Origin: Neurospora intermedia
Taxonomy: Eukaryota; Ascomycota; Sordariomycetes; Sordariales; Sordariaceae
Direction of reading: 5' to 3'
DNA length: 64,000 bases
Assembly (NCBI GenBank): GCA_037102815.1
Contig: BTPP01000010.1
Location: 620,001-684,000 of the forward strand
The notes under the pieces were generated by a model. That model searched no databases and was not told the DNA's origin. It was given only the letters and a program-made list of their open reading frames with translations. The position numbers were made by a program, and so were the translations under genes. This document shows positions 23,705-36,440 of the stretch, piece after piece; positions within the stretch are counted from its first letter, which is position 1, and every line of letters begins with the position of its first letter.

Positions 23705-24761
23705 AATAATATAAACGCTATATTATAAAAGTTCGTTTTAGTAATATCGGATTTATATTTCCTAGAGGTATACAAATAGATAGTTAAATATTTTTCTTTA
23801 AATATTTTCCTAAGAAAAGAGCTAGCAATTATTTACCCGTATTATAATTTACTAAGTAAGGTAAAAATTATATATAGAATTCCGTATTCGCTTATAGTAT
23901 TATAATAATATAGTCCTTAGTAAATATTAGGTAGTATTAGTTTTCTACCCTACTTACTTTATTCCTTACCTATTGTATTAAAGTCTCCAACTTCTATTTT
24001 ATACCCGGTAATTTCGACCGTCTCGTCGCTATCGCTATTATTAATATTTATTTTCGCTCCCGTTCTATTCGATATATAATTTAATACTTTATTTACTACC
24101 CCTATTTGTATAGTTAATACTATCGAAGGAGTACAAGAACCGGGAATATTAGGTCCCACTTTAGGAGGAGGGTTTAGAGAACTAAGAAACTAAGGTGTTG
24201 GGACTGGAATTTCCGAACGGAAATAGATAGCTAGATTATATAATCCTATATCTCGCTGCGGTTTCGCTAGCCTTATAGTAAGTTTCCTTCCTTTTTTATT
24301 ACTTTTAAATAACGTATCTTTCCGAATATAGAATATAAATTAAATAGCTTTTCTACCGGCTAGTACCGTTAATTTAAATAAACCCCAATTCTATTATTTA
24401 TTCTACTTTCCGTTTATTGTAATAAGGCTCAACGCAAATATCTAGAATGCAAATACAATATAATATCGTATAATTAGTTATATTCCCTTTAGAAGTATAC
24501 TTCTTAGTACTATTAAATTGAGGTACTTATAGTACTTTTCGTTACTACCTAGTCAGTTAATAGGTTTAATTAAATTTTTTTTAATATATTCGTCCTTAAA
24601 CTAGGTATAGAAAAAAACTGGTATTATAATAATTACTTTACTAGCTTATTATATATTTATAGAATCGATATATTTTTTAATAGAAGGAATCTAAATTTAA
24701 CCGTTAGGAAAAGGGAAACCTTTAAATTTAATAATAGCTTCATCGGAAGCTTTTTTAATTA
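23705..24761 (-). pseudogene. CACTA/Tnp2-type transposase relic, middle piece
   Basis: The whole gap between the two gypsy elements is one degenerate minus-strand frame: IKKASDEAIIKFKGFPFPNG, then …ASKVIIIIPVFFYT-FKDEYIKKNL, …RLAKPQRDIGLYNLAIYF, PPPKVGPNIPGSCTPS, …GDFNTIGKE and so on. Stops are TAA/TAG plus one TGA at a probable Trp codon. The segment with FPFPNG, then P-I/L-x-x-Y/H, then IIIPVFF-T-FK resembles the FPFPPG…QSPLHHL…SIIIPVLLRCWL region of fungal Tnp2-type transposases (from memory). Upstream it joins 32547 and downstream 16225 in frame. Confidence 0.7.
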
Positions 24762-24766
24762 AAAAA

Positions 24767-25004
24767 TGTCACGGGGCTGCCGCCCTAGAGGTTATATCGG
24801 GCTTTACAGCCCGATTACCGCCTTAGCCCAGCTTGTGGCTTATAGTAGCGCTACTCCGCTATAGCGTTAGTTACGTGCCTGCAGCCCCCTTCAAAAGGTT
24901 GCCGCTGCAAGCTCTATTTATAGACCTTTCCCCCTTTCCTCTTTATAGAATTTTATTAATTATTTAAGTATAATACTTATATATATTTTACTATCCCCCT
25001 TATA
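24767..25004 (+). repeat. 5' LTR of gypsy element 2
   Basis: Starts TGTCACGGGGCTGCCGCCC and ends CCCCCTTATA. Equal in length to the 3' copy and aligns without gaps; differences are transitions. The terminal layout is shared with element 1. Confidence 0.92.
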
Positions 25005-28000
25005 TTAGGTTCTATCCCCTTTTATTTGGATAGAGCCTATAGCCTCGAGCGTAGCGATATTGGATATTAATTATTAGAATAATAGAATTTAGTATACTTA
25101 TAAATACTAACGAAGAGATAGTATCCACCTCCTCTTTCTAAAATACTCCCTCGGACTCTATAAATACTACCGGTATTACCCCTAAACCTAACTTTAAGAA
25201 AAGTACTATTAACCTTATTATAACTATTACTAATACCCTTAATATTAATAATTTGGACTTTATAAGAGTCCTCTACTCTATAGTTACGAACCCTACTTCG
25301 AACCGTTCCCCAACGCTAGAATTGAACCTTTACTTTTTTACGACTATAGTTAGTACTATTAGCAATAATAATAATAATAATAATAATAAATACACTTATA
25401 GCCGGAAGCCCTTAATTCTCCCTACGTAGGACGGCTAATAATCAACCTTTTTGTTCTATTATATACTATTAATTAAAACGTATAATACCAATAATAAAGC
25501 AGGTCTCCGTATAAATAAAGACGTTATTTGGATAGAAATTCTAAGTACTTTGCCCGATAATAAGAAGAAGAAGTTAGAGGGGTTTTAGATTATATATATA
25601 ATTAATAGCGATACAGATTTAAAGTTCCTACTAGTATAGATTAATTATCTCTTTAATATATACTACCTCCGAAATACAACTCTAATTAAATTGTATACTA
25701 TAAGACAATACAATAGCCAACCTTTTTCGTCCTTCCTCGTAGATTAGGAAGACGAGCTCCTTAAGGTTAGAGGCGTAATATAAAATAATAAATTTAAATT
25801 AGGTATTTTAAATAACGCCCTTAATATTAAATTTATAAATATAATTTTTATAGTTATACTCCTAAACGACTACAATAAATATATTAAAGTACTTTAAATT
25901 AATATTACGCGCTACGAATATATAAAAGCTTTTAAGTTATTAAAATAATAGAATAATAGACGCTAAGGTAGAAGGAAGAATTAAAATTCTAATTATACCC
26001 CTAGCCGGTTCTCCTCCAAACCCTTTAAAGCCTAGTCTATAGTTGTATAGAACTAACCTCCCCCCGCGAATAATATTAATTCGTCCTCTACCGAATTAGG
26101 TATAAAAGATATTAATAGTAATTATAATATATTTATAAATAGAATAATAGCCGGCCCTATTTACGGATATAATAGCGGTTAAAGAGGTAAAGGTAGTAAT
26201 ACTATTCGCTGCGTTAAATAGGTCTCCAATAAGGAATATTAAAAGTATAGAGAGAATAACCTATATATAAAATATAGCGCCTCCGACTATTATATTATAT
26301 ATTACCTATATTTGCTAATTGTAAACCCTAAGAATAAAATTAGTATTAATATAATTACGACTATTATAGTTCCCCCTATATTGGAAGAAGAAGAATAGTA
26401 TAAATTTATAATAGAGGATTAAGGAAAAGAGTAATTCTAATGTATAATTGGGCGTTAGAGTCCCTAGAAGTATTAAGTAATAAGGTAGAAGACTTTAAAT
26501 TAGAAAATAAATTGGAAATTGAGCCTACTTTAATTCTATTTATTATTAATAATTATAATTTATTCTACATTCTTATAGATAAGGGTTGTTAATATTATAT
26601 TATAATTAGTAAAAAGGTTATTTACGACTTTAAAATCCCTATAATTCCTATCTTTATATATTAAGTAAAGGGAGCGTTTATAATTATAGAAGGCGTTACT
26701 ATTAAGAACCTTACTTAGTTCGTTATAGAGGTTAATAATTATATTAAATTAATAGTAATTTATATTATCCCCGAATTCGAATACCTCTTAATTTTAGGTA
26801 AATTATAGTTCGCTGCCTATAGAGCCTACTTAATCCCTTACGAAAAGCGTCTCTATATAGGAGTAGTAAATAATTAGATTCCTTACATTAGAGGCAAGGA
26901 GAAAGAAAAGACCCTATTTATTAAAAAAGTAAAATCCGCCGTATATATAATAATTATTATATTCGTAGGTACTATTAATTATATATATAAAGAATATAGG
27001 CGAGCTATAGCCGAGGATTATATTTTCGCGGTTAGTTTTAAAGACGTAGAGAAGGCCCTTATTTTGAAGAAGGTCTATATAGAAGCCTAATTCTAGGAGA
27101 AAATCCCTAAGTAATTCTATTACTTCCTTCCTTTATAAATAAAAGAAGAAGTTAATAAATTTAATCTTTATAAGCCTAGCGTTAATTATAAAATCCCCCT
27201 AAAGAAGGGTTTAAACGGGTAGGACCTTCCCCTCCCCTTTAAACCCTTATATAGTATATTTAGAAAAGAGCTATTAATATTAAAAAAGATACTTAAAAAC
27301 CTCCTCGATAAAGAATATATTCGGGCGAGTAATTTAAAGGCCGGAACTCTGGTATTATTCATTTATAAATTAAGAGGCGGACTTTATTTCTATTATAATT
27401 ATAGAACTTTAAATGCTATTACCCGTATAAATTACTACCCTCTTCCCCTAATTTATAAAACTTTTAAAATTTTAAAAGGAGTGTGCTAGTATATAAAGGT
27501 TAATATTATAGCGGTATTTTATAAAATACGTATAATTGTAGGAGAGGAGAGTAAAATTGCTTTTAGAATATACTATAAACTCTTCAAATAGATAATTATC
27601 CCCTTCGGTCTCTTTAGAACCCCGGCTTCGTTCTAGAAGTATATTAATTCTATTTTTTATAATTACCTAAATAATTTCTATTCTATTTATATAAATAATA
27701 TATTTATTTATTCTTCTAAGTTTAAAGAAGACTACGAAAAGAAAGTAACTATAATTTTAAAAAGATTTAAAGAATATAGATTGTATTTCAACCCTAATAA
27801 ATACGAATTCTCTATAAAAAAGGTTAAATATTTCGGTTTTATTATTTATATAAGTATAAATATATAAGCCGACCCTAAGAAGGTTAAGGTAATCTTTAAT
27901 TAGTTCGCTCCTACTTTATAGAAAGGCGTATATAATTTCTTTGGATTTATAAATTACTACTATATATTTATTTTCTAATTTTCTAAAGTAATTGCGCCCC

Positions 28001-31000
28001 TAATTAAATTTATAAGTAAAGGAGTTACATTCGAATAGATTAAAGAATATAATATAGCCTTCTAATTCCTTAAATATTTATTTATACGTACGCTTATTTT
28101 TATAGAGTTTAACCCCAACCGTAAGACTTTCCTAAAAGCGGATTATAGTAATTATATGCTCGGAGGTATATTAATATAAAAAGTAAATAATAATATTTAA
28201 TATACTATAGCCTTCTACTTTAGGAAATTCTCTATAGCCGAATATAATTACTCTATTTATAATAAAGAAATATTAGCAATTATTTCTTACTTCGAAGAAT
28301 AGTCTATAGAGCTACGCAATTATAAAGCCTTTACTATCCTTACCGATTATTATAATTTAGAGTACTTTATAGAGTATTAAGGCCTCTTTAAATAATAAGT
28401 TTATTAAGTAGAATATTTATTGTAATTTAATTTCTACTTTATTTACCGCCTAGGTAAGGAAGCTATAGTCCTAAATATATTATCCTATAAAGATTAAGAC
28501 CGGCCCTCCAGCGAGGATCGGAAGGTTAAGAATATATAGTTTATTCCTAAAGCAATTTTATAGATATACGTCCGAATCTCTACCTTTATTATCTCTCCGG
28601 TAGGGAATATATAAGTATTTAAAAATCCGGATTTATAGTAGCTTTAGGATTAGACCGTCTACTTTAATTCTATATATTAAGCCGCCCTACGTACAATTAA
28701 AGAGAACGCCCGAACCTTCGTACTATTATTCTAATTGAAAATTCAAATTACTAATTATTCTATAAATAAATTAAGTTAACTATATTATAAAGGGCGCTTC
28801 TAAATCCTAAGGACCCTAGCCGTATCCGAAGCTATAGTATTCGCAACTATTAATTAAAAATAGTAATTTAATACCCTCTATATAATTATTATATAAAAGA
28901 TATACGAAATTGTAATATTTAATTACCTTAATAAGGAGGGAATAATCTTCGCTCTTTTAAAAGAATATTATTAACCTCTACTAGGAACCTATATATAACG
29001 TTTCCTATATAATTATTATATTTATAGTTCTATAAAAGTCTAGAGAAATATAAAGAGAGGTTTTTTATAGACGTTAGTAACCCCCGACTAATATTATAGA
29101 ACTATTTAAATAAATTTTATTACTAACCTCCCGAACGCTAACGGTAATACATACCTATAGGTTATTAAAGATAGGCTAAGTAAAAATATTATCCTCGAAC
29201 TAATACCCTTTATAAATATAAACCTCTACGTAGAGCGCTTCCTTTAATATTTTATATGCTACTACGGTTAGTTATATTCAATTATTAGTAATAGAAGTAC
29301 TAATTAAATAAGCAAATTCTAAAGGTACTTCTATAAATTAATATATATAAAATAACTCCTTAGTATAGCCTACTACCCTTAGACTAACGGTAGCTCTAAA
29401 AAAATAAATTAGGAAGTATATATTTTCTTTAAAGTTTATATTAATTACTTATAGAATAATTAGGATTGCTAGACCCCTATAGCCTAACTAATAATTAATA
29501 GCCGGATAAATACTTTTATCGGTATAACCCCCTTCTTTATAACCTACAGTTACGAAGTAAGCCCTATTATCCTTACCGTCGAAGAAACTCTAAAAGAGCT
29601 ACTTATTACTTCTATCCCCGAATATAAAACCTATAAATTTATAGAGAAGTTATAGTAAATTTCGGATATATATTAAATTACTATAACTATAGTTATATAA
29701 TAATAGGAGAGATTTGTAAACTATTCCAAACAACCGGCCGAGCGATTCTAAATCGGAGATAAGGTTTAGCTTAATTTTAAGAATTATAGCTCTACGCGCC
29801 CCAAAAAGAAATTCGATATAATCTACGTTAAATATACCGTCTTTAGAATTTTATCCCTATATATAATCGAATTCGAAGGGTTACTATTAGTAATTTATAA
29901 TATCTTTTATATTAACCTCCTCTATAGAACCGCCGAAGACCCTCTATTAGGATAATATACTACGGATTTACAACCCCCAATTATTATAATTAAAGGAGAG
30001 AAAAAGTAAGAGGTAAAATAGATTCTTTATATAAATAATTTTAAGGAGAAGGGAGGGTATATAACCTATATAGTTTATATAAAATAGAAGGGTTTTAAAG
30101 AGATTATTTAGGAGCTATTTAAAGAGTTCTTAAAAATAGCCGTACTTAATAAATTTAAATAGAAGTATAAATTTATAAATATAAATAATAGACTATTAGA
30201 ATAGTATTAACGCAAGGGAATTATTCGTTCTAATAAATATAAGAGAAATTAATTATAATTAAAAGTTAGGGCCCCTTTCTCCCTTACTACGGAAAGGATA
30301 TAAGGAGGCTAATCCTCTACCTAAATATAATTAATTTATAAAAGTATAAAAAAAATAGAAAACCGAGGGAAGAGTACAACTATAATAATAAACCTTATTT
30401 ATAAATTTCGCCCTCTTCTAATATTTTAATATTAGTAGAAGTATAGTTAATAGGAGCCTCCTCCTTTATACTACTAGCTAGGGAGGTAGAATTAGTAGGA
30501 AGGTTAATTTTTATATTATTATTAGTAGTATTAGGAGTACAGAGTAGGACGGTTATAAAATCGATAATAGGGCTAATCGGGGAAGTAATCTAAACGCAAA
30601 TAGTAGAACGAATTTAACGAAGGGGCGAAGCGTTAAATAATCCCTAAATTCCCCCCTTAACCGAACTATATTTATTCAACTTTAGTATTAGAAGGAACGA
30701 TTCCTTCTAAGCCTATAGGTTAATTACCTATACGTAGAGACTATTTATAGTATAATATAGAGATTTAATATTATTATAAATACTATTTATATTACTAATA
30801 GTACGTTATAAAGATTTTAAGTAGGTACGAATATTATTAAATTTAGCGAAGGTAGCGAAATTAGCGCTAATAATAGAAGGGGATATAATAAAATCGTTAG
30901 AAGCGGGCGGATTAATAACTACAATAGTTATATTAGGATTAGAGAAGAGACGGTTAATAATTATATTATTAAATTAACTATAAATAGAAAAACGGTTACT

Positions 31001-32303
31001 ATATTCTAAAATTTCTATAATCGAAATTATATCCTTATATATAATAGTAGTAATACCTTTAACGCTAGAAGTAGGGTATCCCTACAATCTCTAATTATAG
31101 TAAATAAACTAAATTATATTAAAAGTAGAGAAATAAGCCTTATTAAACTCTACTTTATATATAATATACTTTATATTAGAATTAAAATTAGTACTTACGT
31201 ATTTATAATTACAAGAGAAATAAAACTAATATTAAGAAGTAATTAGACTATATTTTTCGGTTGTAGTAAAACCCTTATAATAAATTATTTTCTTCTATAT
31301 ATTTATATAAATAGAAGGTAAAATATTATAATACGTAGTAATAAGGTTATTTTTAATAGTACGGACCTTAATTCTACCCTAACGAATAGAAGGACTATTA
31401 AAAATCTTATTCTCCTTGTCCTCCTCCTTAGGGATAATAGTAGGTTAAATAATAGGGGCCGGAATAAGTATAATAATAAGCGTAAAAGTAAAATAAATAA
31501 TAGTAGTAGGAGTAGGAGTATAAAAAATAACGGGTATAAATTCGACGGGCGTAAGGGTAGGAGTAAGAATAAATATAGGAATAGGAATAGGATTTTAGTT
31601 AGGAGGAATACTGAAGGGGCTGAATCTATATTATAACGGTAGGAATAGGTAGTTATTATAAAGGTAATTATAAAGTTACTAAGGAGATTAATAGTAGCCT
31701 AAGAATTAATTATATACCGAAATATAATTAAATTAGATTCTAGCGGGCGAGAAGGAAGGCGTAGTAGGAGGAGTAACGAAGGGCGATATAGGAATAATTA
31801 GTATAGGAATAGTTAGGGGAGTAATTATAGTAGGAATAGCCGGGGTAAGGAATTGTAAAATAGAAGTAATAACTTCCTACTCGTACTATTAGGCGAGGAA
31901 CTATTTATATTACAAATTATTAGAAAATATTATAAGGGTTGTATAAAAATTAAAATTAGAAGTATAAGGGTATAATAATAGATTTACTATTAACGCTAAA
32001 GGTAAGTATAACCTTATAATATTTAGAGGGAAAATTAGAGGTTAGGGAGAAGGAGAAGAAAGAGAGAAAGAGAAGGAAGGAGGGAGGGGGAGGGTTAAAA
32101 AGAAAAGAGGAAAGTATATAATAAAAGGAAGGGTATAGAAGGTAAAAGAAAGCTGAGCGTATAAAAAGGTTCCGCTAGCGTTAGGGTAAATAGAAACAGT
32201 TATTAAGCGGGTAAAATTATATAGAAACGGAAGGTACGTAATTATTTATATATAATTACTAGTAATGCTTACGCTGGGGCTGGTATAGGAAGGAGGGGGC
32301 TAA

Positions 32304-32541
32304 TATTATAGGGCTACCGCCCTAGAGGTTATATTGGACTCTATAGCCCAATTACCGTCTTAGTCCAGCCCGTAGCTTATAGTAGCGCTACTCCGTTACA
32401 ACGCTAGTTACGTACCTACAACCCCCTTCAAAAGGCTGCTACTATAAACTCTACTTATAGACCTTTCCCCCTTTCCTCTTTATAGAACCTTATCGATTAC
32501 TTAGGCACAGTACCTGTGTACACTCTACTATCCCCCTTACA
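32304..32541 (+). repeat. 3' LTR of gypsy element 2
   Basis: Starts TATTATAGGGCTACCGCCC and ends CCCCCTTACA. The purine-rich GGAAGGAGGGGGC lies just upstream as the polypurine tract. The right flank repeats AAAAA. Confidence 0.92.
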
Positions 32542-32546
32542 AAAAA

Positions 32547-34900
32547 CCTTCTTTATTTATATCGAATATTAAATAAAGAAAATATTTCCCGAACCCTTAG
32601 TATTTTAAATAGGCGGTATTACCGGGCCGTAATCGAATAACGTTTAATACTAGGAAGAGATTCTTTAAAATATTTAATATTCGGAAGTTAAATAATAAGC
32701 TTAGTTTAATAAATTTTGCCTTTTGGTATTATACCGATATTTCTTTAATTTTAGCGATGTCTCTAAAGTATTAAAAATAATAGCGGCCCTAATTCTATAT
32801 ATTAAATTTGAGATTAGAGTACTTTTCCTTCTATATTAGGTAAAATCGGTAAGGTTTTTTAATTATATATGAAAGATAATTAGATATTTTCTATTATTGA
32901 AGTATATCGCCAATTAAAATACTAATAAAGGGGTAAATAAAAATTTATTTATTATTTCTAATATTAATTTCTATTCCCCTATTTAGTTTAATTATATAAG
33001 TAAATAATTCTAGGATATTGGAAAGCTATACTCCAAATAGTCCAAGTATAATAGGAATTATATTTAATTATCGCTCCCGAATAGTCCTAGGTAAAAATTG
33101 ACAAAATAGGTATATACCGAGAATTAACCGTCGTATTGAATAGAACAAGCCGAATTCGTCGGTAAATATTTATAATAGTAATAACTAAACTTCTCTACTT
33201 TATAACTACTATACCTATTAATTTGTAAAATATTATTTTAAATATATCTATAATTCAAGTTCCCTATATAGTAGTAATATAGTAATAGTTAATTTAAATC
33301 TAATTTCCTCTTCGTTATAAAAATAACGAACTATAAAAGGGGTATTATATTCTACCTATATACTAGGGAGCTTGGGGTTAAAATTGTAATTAATTTCTAT
33401 ATTACTTATATATTTAAATACTTATTTACGATGGAGTATAATATAATTATTTTTAATAATAAATAACTCTTTATATCTAAGTTTAAGTCGAAGGATTTTT
33501 AGACCCGGGGACTAGCTAACGTATTTTATATATTAGTTAAATTAATTTTTAGTAATTATACGTTGGATTTGTAAAATTTTATCGCCGAATCTACCTTATT
33601 GCTATACGAACGATGAATAGTCAAGACCGCAATAAATAATTCGCCCTATATAAACTATTTTATACCTCCTAAAAGTAAGCTGTTCTAAATATTTGTAAGA
33701 TATATTTCCACAATCGAACTAGTAAATAAAATTTAATAGAAATAATAGTACCCCGTCCGAATATTTAAAGTATTATCCTAACGTAGTATATACTAATTAT
33801 TCCTACTACGGATACTCCTATAGTTCAATAACCGGTTTATTAGTATACTTCGCTATACCTCTATATACTTTCTCCCGTATATATAAAGAGTTAAATAATA
33901 TTTAAAAAGTATATTTAATATTAATAATATAATATTACTTTTATTATAAAACCCGATTAGGAAGAGAGTAGGTATCGAACGAAACAATATATATTCGTAT
34001 TTTATTAAGAGGTAGACTATTTTCGAATTTATTAATTAAAGTTTCCTTAAATAATAGTAAACTATAAAATTCATCGATGGTCTTAGCGGCTTTAAAAGTA
34101 TAAATAAGCTTCTTATATTATTCCCGGGATATTTTAGTTTCTTATAGAAATATAATGAATAAATCCTAGAAAAGTATCGTTTTTACCGGCTTTTGGGTAT
34201 ATAGTACCTCTTTTATTGGATCGGTTATTATTATCCTATAAATATAAGTACTAACAATTGGAATTTCTAGGATTATATTAGGTATATATATGAAGTTGCT
34301 ACGAATATCGACATCCGGGGTTTAATTTGTATTAGTATTTATTAATATAATTAAATCGAGTATAGTTGAATTGCTATTCTCTATATTATAGTCGGTTTCC
34401 CTCTCGTTATTAACCTTTCCGTTACTAAAGTCGTTGCTTATTTTATCTATTTTATTGTTATCTAAGTCCGTAATACCAAACTTTACCCGCTCCTATACCT
34501 CCTCCTTAATATTTACCCTATACTTTATACTCGTAAATATATTTAGTATATCTTCCTTACTCGTAATAAACGGATTTTTAAGGATATTATCGATAATATT
34601 TAATATTATTTACTTATTTTCTAAAATTTTATAATTAAATTCTTTGGATATACTAATAAATATTTCGTTGGGTTTAATTAGTACTATATTAATATCCTAA
34701 TTATTTCTAGAAATATTATAACCTTTAACCTATACTATAACCCTATTTACTTCTAATAATTTACTAACGCTATTAATAGTAGAATATTATACTTCCTATA
34801 TATTAAGTTAGATTATAATACTAATATTAGATATATCCTACTTGCTACTTAGTTACTCCGGGTTTATTCTACTCTCGCTTTCTACTTTATATTCTAAATT
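32547..34900 (-). pseudogene. CACTA/Tnp2-type transposase relic, N-terminal and core piece
   Basis: One minus-strand frame reads down from at least 33540: …YPFIVRYFYNEEEIRFKL, then …YRELEL…, FTDEFGLFYSIRRLILGIYL (33166 downward), then LGLFG…, GDILQ-QKISNY (about 32913-32890), a GRYYF block near 32790, IRLRPGNTAYLKY-GFGKY and FDINKEGF. This matches the order I recall for fungal Tnp2-type transposases: YPFIVRHFYDEEEIR, YRELELQ, TDGFGLYRNxYRxLMGIY, LTLGPHGS, GDMPQQQ, GRYHHQT, IRSRPGDPAHSEYQG. All breaks are TAA/TAG, the expected RIP products of Gln/Trp codons. The N-terminus beyond 33.6 kb is unclear; 34900 is an estimate. It continues at 24761. Confidence 0.78.
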
Positions 34901-35275
34901 AAAATTCTCGAGCCGGTCCTAATCTATATTTAAGTTGGAAGAGTTACTTGATTCTCGCTTCCTTTTAGTAGTCCGGGGTTATTCCTATACTATAGTAACA
35001 ATTAGGAACGGCCCTTTAATATTTTAACCTTATCGAGGTATATCGTATAAAAGTATAAAATAGAGTAAAATAAATATATTATAAATATTACTAGGCTTTT
35101 AATAAGGGAGTATTTATATATATACGCCTATTCTTAAATTGTTGTTAAATATTTCTTCCCTTATTAGTTGAGGGGGGTATTAAATAAATTTATTATATTA
35201 TCGCCGTTTCTTAGTAACTTAAATTTATAGTTTATTTATAAATAAAAAAATAAAAAATAAAATTAGTAGTGAAAG

Positions 35276-35350
35276 GGAACCCCCCTGCCGTTGCCCCCCG
35301 GGCTATCCCCGCGGTCGGCTACTTTAAAGAAAAGTGGGAATAGGCGGGGT
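35276..35350. other. Short GC-rich island in RIP DNA
   Basis: CCCCCCTGCCGTTGCCCCCC-type sequence is a GC patch lying in AT-rich DNA. CCCCCCGGAGC recurs near 35873-35882. It could be the end of an element; no match was identified. Confidence 0.4.
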
Positions 35351-36010
35351 ATATAGGTTATAGGACGTAGGGTCGAGGTACTTAGGTATTTAAAATTTGG
35401 GGTGAAATTTGGAGTATATACTTCGGATAAGGTTCCGATAAAACGAGGCTATCCGTTAGCCTTATTATATTATATAGGGAAGTTCGGACCCCTCTAACTT
35501 TTACTTCTATTCGTCTCTCCCTCCCTAAAACTTTTTCCTCCTTCTTCCTTCTTTAACCTTTAATCCCTAAATTAACGACGGCCTTATTTCAAATTTACTT
35601 TAGTTTCGTAAAATCCCCCCCTCTAATATTTATTTTACTTTCCTTTATCTATCCTTAAATACTATTGTAATTATTATCCCTATGTTATCCTTACTTTATA
35701 GTTACTATATTATTATTATTCTATAGTATATTTATTATTTATATTTATTAATAGAACGCCCTAGTAGCAATATATATATTCGTTTATATTCCCTTTATTT
35801 ATTATACGTCCGTCCTCGATTTACCTTATCTACGTATAATTTAAACCCGCTACAATATCGGTTAGCGCTTTGCCCCCCGGAGCTAGTTAGTAGGCGAGCT
35901 TACTATATATAAATTTATACCCTTAATTTCCCTTTATACTACTATTATACTAATTTTTTTTATTTTATAGCCCCCCCAATTTCTTAATAATACTAGTATA
36001 GGCACTCCTA

Positions 36011-36395
36011 GTATTAATCCTAATGCTTAGTAGCCGCCCTCTTTCGGTAGCTAGATATTCCAACCAGGAGGTTAGAACTTTAGTAGTTAGTAACTGCCCT
36101 CTTTCGGTAGCTAAATATTTTAACCGGGAAGCTAGAACTTTAGTAGCTAATAGCCGCTTCTTCTGGAACCCTCAATATTCCTACCGGGAGGCTAGAATTT
36201 CAATAGTTAATAAACGCTCCCCTTTAGACCCTTAATATTCCTACTGGGAGGCTAGAATTTGAATAGCTAGTAAACGCTTCCTCCGGGAACTTTAATACTT
36301 CTACCGGGAGGCTAGAATTCTAATTTATTATAGATAATACCTTCGGGAGCTTCGATACTTCTACTAAGAGACTAGAATTCTAATACTATAAATTA
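36011..36395. repeat. 60-bp tandem repeat array (right array), about six copies
   Basis: The motif (A)CCGGGAGGCTAGAATTT recurs with a strict 60-bp period (marks at 36063, 36123, 36183, 36243, 36303 and a degenerate one at 36363). Because 60 is a multiple of three, a plus-strand frame from 36023 is open for 70 codons as a 20-residue repeat (…REARTLVANSRFF…), then breaks at TAA/TAG. It may be non-coding subterminal repeat sequence or a protein repeat. Confidence 0.85.
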
Positions 36396-36440
36396 CTCTA
36401 ATATATTAAATATTATTTTACCTTTATTATTTTTTTTATA

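Larger units (their letters stand above)
24767..32541 (+). mobile_element. Complete gypsy (chromovirus) LTR retrotransposon 2, RIP-inactivated
   Basis: 238-bp LTRs (24767-25004 and 32304-32541) are flanked by the duplication AAAAA (24762-24766, 32542-32546). TTAGGTTCTAT follows the 5' LTR, nearly the same primer-site sequence as element 1. RT relics: RGGLYFYYNYRTLNAI at about 27370-27420, IPFGLFRTPASF at about 27600-27635 and YINNIFIYS at about 27690-27720. The integrase runs about 29221-29520 and includes YYPQTNGSSKKIN. A chromodomain relic (YIVYIK-KGF…EL) lies at about 30060-30125. The 30.4-32.1 kb part is unassigned. It is a different family from element 1 but related in LTR ends and plan. 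It is inserted in the CACTA-type relic. Confidence 0.92.

Noticed and set aside
34434-34634. Small open frame in the RIP block
   Set aside because: Plus-strand frame opposite the minus-strand CACTA-type relic; Ile/Leu/Ser-rich chance frame in AT-rich DNA.
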